29,156 bases of DNA from GCA-2733415 sp049609325 (GTDB taxonomy: Bacteria > Bacteroidota > Bacteroidia > Flavobacteriales > Flavobacteriaceae): the NCBI GenBank assembly GCA_049609325.1, contig JBMYYK010000028.1, forward strand, positions 1 through 29,156. The letters are read 5' to 3'. How positions within the stretch are numbered: the first letter of the stretch is position 1; each line of letters begins with the position of its first letter. The notes beneath the pieces are model-generated. The model ran no database searches, had not been told where the DNA came from, and was given only the letters and a program-made list of their open reading frames with translations. This document shows, piece by piece, positions 24,014 to 29,156 of the stretch. The translations under genes were made by a program, and so were the position numbers.

Positions 24014-25267
24014 TTATAGTTCAAAGGCCGTTTTTACCTTTTCAACATAGTCTAATTTTTCCCAAGTAAACAACTCTACATCTACAGTAACAGACTCTCC
24101 GTTTGGTTGTGTAAATGTTTTTGTTACAGTTTCATTTTCACGTCCCATATGACCATATGCAGCTGTTTCACTATACATTGGTTGACGTAATTTTAAACGT
24201 TCTTCAATTGCAGCAGGGCGCATATCAAATACTTCAGAAATTTTTTCTGCAATTTCTCCATCTGTCATATTAAACGGACAAGTACCATAAGTATCTACAA
24301 ATATTCCCATAGGTTCAACAACACCGATAGCGTAAGAAACTTGCACTAAAATTTCATCACAAACACCAGCAGCTACAAGGTTTTTCGCGATATGACGTGT
24401 GGCATATGCTGCACTTCTATCTACTTTACTAGGATCTTTTCCTGAAAAAGCCCCACCACCGTGTGCGCCTTTTCCTCCGTATGTATCAACAATTATTTTT
24501 CGTCCAGTTAACCCCGTATCACCATGAGGCCCACCAATCACAAACTTTCCAGTTGGATTGATATGATAGGTGATTTCATCAGTAAACAATGCTTGTATAT
24601 GTGCTGGCAATGTGGCAACAACTCTAGGAATTACAATTTCTATAATATCTTTTCTAATTTGCGCTAACATAGCTTCGTCTTCACCAAACTCATCATGTTG
24701 GGTAGACACAACTATAGCATCAATACGTTGAGGCGTATTATCATCAGCATACTCAATGGTAACTTGACTTTTAGAATCTGGACGTAAGTATGTGATATCA
24801 GTGTTTTCTCTTCTTACTGCGGCTAACTCTTTTAATATTCTATGTGATAAATCTAATGCCAACGGCATATAGCTATCTGTTTCACGAGTAGCATAACCAA
24901 ACATCATACCTTGGTCTCCAGCTCCTTGCTCTTCTTTTGTAGCTCTATCTACACCTCTATTAATATCATCAGACTGTTCATGTATTGCTGAAAACACACC
25001 ACATGAATTCCCATCAAACATATACTCGCTTTTGGTATATCCTATTTTATTAATGGTTTCCCTAGCTATTTTCTGTACATCTAAATACGTTTTTGATTTA
25101 ACTTCACCAGCCAAAACCACTTGTCCGGTAGTAACTAAAGTTTCACAAGCAACTTTAGAATTCTTATCAAATGCTAAAAAGTTGTCAATTAACGCATCAC
25201 TAATTTGGTCTGCAACCTTGTCTGGATGTCCTTCTGAAACGGATTCAGATGTAAATAAATATGCCAT
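24014..25267 (-). CDS. metK: S-adenosylmethionine synthase
   Basis: A 417-residue cytoplasmic enzyme that makes SAM from methionine and ATP. N-terminal FTSESVSEGHPDK (5-17) holds the catalytic H14. The two PROSITE-type signatures are present: GAGDQGMMFGYA (115-126) and GGGAFSGKDPSKVDRSAAY near residue 270. It is slightly longer than E. coli MetK (384), as is usual in Bacteroidetes. It stands alone as a transcription unit and has a SAM-II-type riboswitch in its leader, so SAM probably represses its own synthesis. Confidence 0.97.
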   Translation of the reverse strand: MAYLFTSESVSEGHPDKVADQISDALIDNFLAFDKNSKVACETLVTTGQVVLAGEVKSKTYLDVQKIARETINKIGYTKSEYMFDGNSCGVFSAIHEQSDDINRGVDRATKEEQGAGDQGMMFGYATRETDSYMPLALDLSHRILKELAAVRRENTDITYLRPDSKSQVTIEYADDNTPQRIDAIVVSTQHDEFGEDEAMLAQIRKDIIEIVIPRVVATLPAHIQALFTDEITYHINPTGKFVIGGPHGDTGLTGRKIIVDTYGGKGAHGGGAFSGKDPSKVDRSAAYATRHIAKNLVAAGVCDEILVQVSYAIGVVEPMGIFVDTYGTCPFNMTDGEIAEKISEVFDMRPAAIEERLKLRQPMYSETAAYGHMGRENETVTKTFTQPNGESVTVDVELFTWEKLDYVEKVKTAFEL

Positions 25268-25375
25268 ATAAAAAAATTATGTCTCTCCAAGAGAGGTTTA
25301 ACTTCAATATTTTGAAGCTGATTTGTATTTTAAATTTATTGGATAAATTTGACGTGTGCGTCTAAAGAAGTGTAC

Positions 25376-25425
25376 ACTGCTTTAGCTTTTTTTTATGAGG
25401 TAGCAATCAGTCAAATCTGTCCTCC
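25376..25425 (-). promoter_or_regulatory. SAM-II (SAM_alpha type) riboswitch in the metK leader
   Basis: Minus-strand RNA. P1 is GAGG (25424-25421) with CCTC (25400-25397). The loop carries GATTTGACTGATTGC (25417-25403), close to the SAM-II loop GAUUUAACCGUAUUGC as I remember it. ATAAA follows P1, then GCTAAA (25386-25381), the invariant 3' motif. Loop ACTG (25411-25408) can pair with tail CAGT (25379-25376) as the pseudoknot helix. In the remembered reference the corresponding positions are ACC and GGG, so the pairing covaries. A consensus promoter sits just upstream and metK downstream. The known function of this class is SAM-dependent repression of methionine and SAM genes. Confidence 0.8.
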
Positions 25426-25442
25426 GATAAAATTATCGACTG

Positions 25443-25472
25443 CAAAATTACATAATTAGTTATTACAAACAA
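25443..25472 (-). promoter_or_regulatory. metK promoter
   Basis: On the minus strand TTG (25472-25470), a 19-nt spacer and TAATTTTG (25450-25443), an exact TAnnTTTG match. The predicted start near 25436 is about 10 nt before the riboswitch P1. Confidence 0.6.
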
Positions 25473-25605
25473 CTATTTAACTAATAAATAACATCTTAAA
25501 TAACGATGCGAACAGTATTACCTTTAAAAATTAGATATTTATGATAAAAATCAGTAGAAAGTATTATAAAATTTAAGATTTTTGCAATAGCTAAAAAAGA
25601 GTTAC

Positions 25606-26670
25606 ATGATTACCACAGATATCATCATTATTGGTGCAGGACCTACCGGATTATTTACAGTATTTGAAGCGGGTTTACTTAAACTTAAATGCCACTTAAT
25701 TGATGCCTTGCCACAAGCTGGTGGACAATGTGCTGAAATTTATCCCAAAAAACCCATCTATGATATTCCGGCATTTCCTGAAGTATTAGCAGGTGATTTG
25801 GTTGATAATCTTATGGAGCAAATCAAAGCATTTGAACCTGGATTTACGTTAGGTGAACGTGCAGATACTATTGACAAACTTGATGACGGTACTTTTATTG
25901 TGACTACCAATAAAGGCACGCAACACAAAGCTCCGGTTGTAGCCATTGCTGGTGGATTAGGGTCATTTGAACCTAGAAAACCACCTATCCCTAACATTGC
26001 TGATTTTGAAGACAAAGGCGTAGCTTATATCATTAGAGACCCAGAAATATATAGAAACAAAAAAGTGGTTATCGCTGGTGGGGGAGACTCTGCTTTAGAC
26101 TGGTCTATATTTTTAGCAGATGTAGCCTCTGAAGTGACATTAGTACATAGACGAAATGATTTTAGAGGAGCTTTAGATTCAGTTGAAAAAGTTGCTGAAT
26201 TAGCTAAACAAGGGAAAATCAATTTAATTACTGAAGCTGAAGTTAAAGCTTTAGACGGCGATGATGACAGCTTAAAAAATGTGACTATCAAGCATAAAAC
26301 TGATGGTGAGTTTGTTAAGGACACAGATTGTTTCATCCCTCTTTTTGGGTTATTACCTAAATTAGGGCCCATTGCAAATTGGGGCTTAGAGATAGAAAAA
26401 AACGCCATCAAGGTTAACAACGCCTTAGATTACCAAACTAACATTGAAGGTATTTATGCCATTGGTGATGTGAATACCTACCCAGGAAAATTAAAATTAA
26501 TTTTATGCGGATTTCATGAAGCTACTTTAATGTGTCAAAGCGCATACAAACGTATTAATCCAGGAAAAAAATATGTGATGAAATATACTACTGTAGGTGG
26601 AGTAGCAGGTTTTGACGGGTCAATGAAAGTGGCTAAAAAAGAACAAGTATTAAACATAAAAGACTTATAA
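25606..26670 (+). CDS. Ferredoxin--NADP+ reductase (thioredoxin-reductase-like type)
   Basis: A 354-residue flavoprotein. The FAD-binding GAGPTG is at 10-15 and QAGGQCAEIYP at 37-47. The NADPH domain has AGGGDSALDW (157-166) and HRRNDFRG (181-188), whose arginines suit NADPH. Near the C terminus YAIGDVNTYPGK is the second FAD motif. No CxxC redox pair of thioredoxin reductase is present, which points to the FNR2/YumC type. The ferredoxin gene begins 3 bp after its stop codon, strong support for partner proteins passing electrons between NADPH and ferredoxin. Confidence 0.92.
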   Translation: MITTDIIIIGAGPTGLFTVFEAGLLKLKCHLIDALPQAGGQCAEIYPKKPIYDIPAFPEVLAGDLVDNLMEQIKAFEPGFTLGERADTIDKLDDGTFIVTTNKGTQHKAPVVAIAGGLGSFEPRKPPIPNIADFEDKGVAYIIRDPEIYRNKKVVIAGGGDSALDWSIFLADVASEVTLVHRRNDFRGALDSVEKVAELAKQGKINLITEAEVKALDGDDDSLKNVTIKHKTDGEFVKDTDCFIPLFGLLPKLGPIANWGLEIEKNAIKVNNALDYQTNIEGIYAIGDVNTYPGKLKLILCGFHEATLMCQSAYKRINPGKKYVMKYTTVGGVAGFDGSMKVAKKEQVLNIKDL

Positions 26671-26673
26671 CAG

Positions 26674-27006
26674 ATGTCTGACATTTCAATAAAAATTACT
26701 GACCGTGATGGTGTGCTACATGAAGTGAGCGCTCCTACTGATATGGCTATGAATTTAATGGAAGTCATTAAAGGGTTTGAATTGGCTCCTGAAGGTACCA
26801 TAGGTACTTGTGGCGGTATGGCTATGTGTGCATCATGTCAATGCTATGTCACTTCAAATCATGATTTACCAGAAATGGAATATGATGAAGAAGCCATGCT
26901 TGCAGAAGCTTTTCATGTAGAAGACAATTCTCGTTTAGGATGTCAGTTAAACATTACTTCAGAATTAGATGGTTTAGAAGTAACTTTGGCACCAGAAGAA
27001 ATGTAA
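26674..27006 (+). CDS. [2Fe-2S] ferredoxin (adrenodoxin/Isc type)
   Basis: A 110-residue ferredoxin. The cluster ligands are C46, C52, C55 and C90 (C-x5-C-x2-C-x34-C), in TCGGMAMCASC and RLGCQL. C57 is an additional non-ligand cysteine. The RLGCQL block and the acidic helix (MEYDEEAMLAEAF) are typical of adrenodoxin-like proteins that serve Fe-S cluster assembly or oxygenases. It forms a two-gene operon with the reductase upstream and ends at a hairpin terminator. Confidence 0.93.
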   Translation: MSDISIKITDRDGVLHEVSAPTDMAMNLMEVIKGFELAPEGTIGTCGGMAMCASCQCYVTSNHDLPEMEYDEEAMLAEAFHVEDNSRLGCQLNITSELDGLEVTLAPEEM

Positions 27007-27033
27007 GCACATTTTTTATAGAATTTTATAATA

Positions 27034-27072
27034 TAAAAAGCCACGATTACATATGTATAATTGTGGCTTTTA
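27034..27072. terminator. Bidirectional terminator
   Basis: AAAGCCAC and GTGGCTTT arms with a partly paired 18-nt centre and A/T runs outside. It serves the ferredoxin operon and the convergent serine-biosynthesis gene. Confidence 0.8.
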
Positions 27073-27093
27073 TAGTTATTCAGTAATGTTTAA

Positions 27094-28989
27094 TTAGTAC
27101 AACACCCTAAACTTAATGGTATGCTCTATATCTTTTAACGCTTGTAAAACCTCGTTATTATACTCTTTATCAACATCTACAATAACATACCCTACAGAAG
27201 CATCTGTTGCTAAATATTGACCTGTTAGGTTTAAATCATACTTTGCTAAAACTTTATTGATATTAGCCATAATCCCAGGCACATTTGCGTGAATATGCAA
27301 AAAACGATGACTATTATCTTGACGTGGTAACCGTATGTTAGGGAAATTAACTGCATCCACCGTATTTCCTGAATTGATGTAGCCCATAATTTTATTAGGC
27401 ACAAAATCGGCAATATCACGTTGCGCTTCTTCTGTACTCCCACCTACATGAGGCGTTAAAATAACATTAGACACATTTTGCAATTCCGTCGCAAAGTCGC
27501 CATTTGCTCTTGGTTCTACCGGAAATACGTCTACTGCTGCTCCTGATATCTTTCCTGATTCTAAAGCTACTTTTAATGCTGGGAGGTCTACAACAAAACC
27601 TCGTGATAAATTTACAAAAACAGCGCCGTCTTTCATATGAGCGATTTCTGATGCACCTATAAAGTTTTTGTTATTAGCATTATCATCTATATGTAATGAA
27701 ATGGCATCTGAAATTGCTAATAACTCTTCTAAAGTATGGCATTTTTTAGCATTCCCTAAAGCTAACCTATCTTCAATATCATAGTAATACACCTGCATCC
27801 CCATTGATTCTGCTAATACTGACAACTGCTTACCAATATTACCATAACCAATAATTCCTAATTTCTTACCTCGGACTTCTCTAGATCCTTTAGCCGTTTT
27901 ATTCCATTGACCATTATGCAACTCTGTACTACGTGCAAACACCGAACGCATTAACATAATGATTTCTCCTATAGCCAGTTCAACTACAGAACGGGTATTA
28001 CTATATGGAGCGTTAAATACTACAATCCCCTGCTTTTTACATGCGTTTAAATCAATTTGTTTTGTACCAATACAAAATGCACCTATAGCCATTAATTTAT
28101 TTGCTGCAGCAATAACCTTTGGAGTGACTTGAGTTTTAGAACGAATTCCTAATACATGAACATCTTTTATTTTTTCTATAAGTTCATCTTCAGACAAACT
28201 TCTTGACACCGTTTCTACAGAAAACCCATCACCTGTTAAACGCTCAAAAGCATCTGGATGTACGTTTTCTAATAACAATATTTTAATACGATGTTTCGGA
28301 AATGAAATTTTTCTTGGCAATTTATTAAGGTATAAAAATTCGTCTAAATTAGGAGTTACATGATCGGCATAATGAATGGCTTTATCTCTCGATACGTTCT
28401 CTGTATAAGCAAAAAACTTATCGGCTATACCCGCACCACGCATAATATAATCACTATAACCATCACCTATGACTTGCACTTCTCCGGGGAGATCTAAGTC
28501 TTTTAAACAGCTTATTTTACCATTGTGCTGTGACAATACATTCTGCGTGTCAAAACCAATTATAGTATCCGAACTATCAAATACAAATGTATTCGCATAA
28601 ACACGCTCAGACGGAATGTTATAATTTTTAACAATAGGATCAATAAACTCTTTGAAGCCACAGGAAATCACATAAATATCATCAGCATAACGTTCAAAAA
28701 AATCTTTATTGTCTTCAATAGATTTTGACACTTGATGCTTTAAACGTCTTATCAATTCTGATAAATCACTTTTTTTAGCGCCTAAAAGTTGTATCCGACG
28801 TTCTAAAGATGTCGTAAATGATATATCACCATCAATCCCCTGATTTGTGATGGTTTGAATTTGTGCGATAATTTCTTCTTTTTCAGGGTGATTTGCCAAA
28901 GTAATTTCGGCAAGGATGTCTAAGGCTTCTACACGTGTTAAAGTGCTATCGAAGTCAAAAACATAAGTTCTTTTTTGGTTAGTTTCCAT
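27094..28989 (-). CDS. serA: Phosphoserine phosphatase-phosphoglycerate dehydrogenase fusion
   Basis: A 631-residue two-enzyme protein for serine synthesis. Residues 1-220 form a HAD phosphatase: DFDST with D12 and D14, motif II VISCGF with S109, a lysine near 158, and GDGYSDYIM (175-183). These match SerB. Residues about 234-550 are 3-phosphoglycerate dehydrogenase: GYGNIG for NAD (381-386), NLSRG (460-464), and TPHVGGSTEEAQ with H514. Residues about 560-631 are an ACT domain (HANVPGIMANINKVL), the usual serine-feedback site. Steps 1 and 3 of the pathway are thus on one chain; the aminotransferase SerC is not in the window. The gene is monocistronic, with TATATTTG 54 bp upstream. Confidence 0.92.
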   Translation of the reverse strand: METNQKRTYVFDFDSTLTRVEALDILAEITLANHPEKEEIIAQIQTITNQGIDGDISFTTSLERRIQLLGAKKSDLSELIRRLKHQVSKSIEDNKDFFERYADDIYVISCGFKEFIDPIVKNYNIPSERVYANTFVFDSSDTIIGFDTQNVLSQHNGKISCLKDLDLPGEVQVIGDGYSDYIMRGAGIADKFFAYTENVSRDKAIHYADHVTPNLDEFLYLNKLPRKISFPKHRIKILLLENVHPDAFERLTGDGFSVETVSRSLSEDELIEKIKDVHVLGIRSKTQVTPKVIAAANKLMAIGAFCIGTKQIDLNACKKQGIVVFNAPYSNTRSVVELAIGEIIMLMRSVFARSTELHNGQWNKTAKGSREVRGKKLGIIGYGNIGKQLSVLAESMGMQVYYYDIEDRLALGNAKKCHTLEELLAISDAISLHIDDNANNKNFIGASEIAHMKDGAVFVNLSRGFVVDLPALKVALESGKISGAAVDVFPVEPRANGDFATELQNVSNVILTPHVGGSTEEAQRDIADFVPNKIMGYINSGNTVDAVNFPNIRLPRQDNSHRFLHIHANVPGIMANINKVLAKYDLNLTGQYLATDASVGYVIVDVDKEYNNEVLQALKDIEHTIKFRVLY

Positions 28990-29042
28990 AACGGAATTGT
29001 GTTGTTGCTATTAAGCACGTAAAGGTATTAAATTACCGCTTA

Positions 29043-29050
29043 CAAATATA
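29043..29050 (-). promoter_or_regulatory. Candidate promoter of the SerB-SerA gene (-7 element)
   Basis: On the minus strand TATATTTG matches TAnnTTTG exactly. It lies just downstream of the rRNA terminator and 54 bp before the ATG. No clear -33 element is seen. Confidence 0.45.
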
Positions 29051-29084
29051 TATCCATTACAAAATATTATATTGAATTTAGTGT

Positions 29085-29122
29085 AAAAAAAAATCCCCAA
29101 CATCATATGATATTGAGGATTT
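29085..29122 (-). terminator. rRNA operon terminator
   Basis: On the minus strand, AAATCCTC and GGGGATTT arms with a mostly paired AT-rich centre, followed by nine T. It begins 8 bp after the 5S rRNA end and would stop the rRNA operon before the serine gene. Confidence 0.85.
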
Positions 29123-29130
29123 GTAAAGAA

Positions 29131-29156
29131 GGCGGCGACCTACTCTCCCACATAAC
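29131..29156 (-). rRNA. rrf: 5S ribosomal RNA, 3' end only
   Basis: The minus strand ends GTGGGAGAGTAGGTCGCCGCC, the conserved 3' terminal part of bacterial 5S rRNA. Only about 26 nt are inside the window; the rest of the rRNA operon lies to the right. The terminator directly after it supports the call. Confidence 0.85.

Larger units (their letters stand above)
25268..25605. other. 338-bp divergent intergenic region (metK / ferredoxin reductase)
   Basis: The metK-side contents are the promoter (25443-25472), the riboswitch (25376-25425), and a 108-nt stretch between riboswitch and ATG with small hairpins: AAATTTA arms at 25332-25350, CTTCAA arms at about 25303-25318, and CTCTC arms at 25282-25294. 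I see no gene. On the reductase side a degenerate GATTTTTG lies before the ATG at 25606, but no exact promoter match. Confidence 0.6.

Noticed and set aside
25271..25294. Hairpin plus T6 just before metK as a rho-independent terminator
   Set aside because: The stem is only 5 bp and the T run is offset by several bases; kept only as a possible part of the riboswitch platform.

Overview
The window looks like chromosomal DNA from a member of the Flavobacteriaceae (Bacteroidetes), probably a marine or aquatic one. The base composition is AT-rich. Clear Shine-Dalgarno sites are rare, and many genes are preceded by the Bacteroidetes -7 element TAnnTTTG. The gene families are typical of flavobacteria: GLPGLI proteins, CarboxypepD_reg/OMP_b-brl receptors, a sigma/anti-sigma-like/barrel trio, a serB-serA fusion, and a K+-type membrane pyrophosphatase. 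The genus cannot be fixed from sequence alone. There are no insertion sequences, CRISPR arrays, tRNAs or prophage genes.

Layout. 1-3402 (minus): 5' part of nhaB (runs off the left edge), an amino-acid dehydrogenase and anmK. 3589-4731 (plus): acyl-CoA dehydrogenase, ending at a perfect palindromic terminator. 4817-7199 (minus): ECF sigma factor, membrane anti-sigma-like protein and periplasmic/outer-membrane barrel protein, with an ECF-type promoter in front of the sigma gene. 7271-11274 (minus): polyprenyl diphosphate synthase, rlmN, a DUF2807 lipoprotein and a PagL-like acyloxyacyl hydrolase. 11447-15070 (plus): soluble pyrophosphatase, then a 993-residue membrane pyrophosphatase with a YceI domain at its C terminus. 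15127-19258 (minus): histidine kinase, response regulator, GyrI-like protein, propeller-like exported protein and deoxynucleoside kinase. 19381-23940 (plus, divergent): two GLPGLI proteins and an outer-membrane receptor. 24014-25267 (minus): metK behind a SAM-II-type riboswitch. 25606-27006 (plus): ferredoxin-NADP reductase and its [2Fe-2S] ferredoxin. 27094-28989 (minus): SerB-SerA fusion. 29131-29156 (minus): 3' end of a 5S rRNA, so an rRNA operon lies to the right and is transcribed into the window, stopping at a terminator at 29085-29122.

How the genes may work together. The most system-like region is 15.1-23.9 kb. A two-component pair sits back to back with a GLPGLI-GLPGLI-receptor operon. 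The 122-bp gap between them carries three TTAAC boxes at exact 10-bp spacing, placed between two plausible promoters. The kinase's periplasmic domain also contains a stretch resembling the plug motif of SusC/TonB receptors. I infer an envelope-sensing circuit that controls both itself and the export/receptor operon; its ligand is unknown. The most unusual single gene is the pyrophosphatase-YceI fusion, which would place a lipid-binding lipocalin-like domain on the periplasmic side of a PPi-driven ion pump. The remaining genes are mostly housekeeping: serine, SAM, isoprenoid, nucleotide and redox metabolism.
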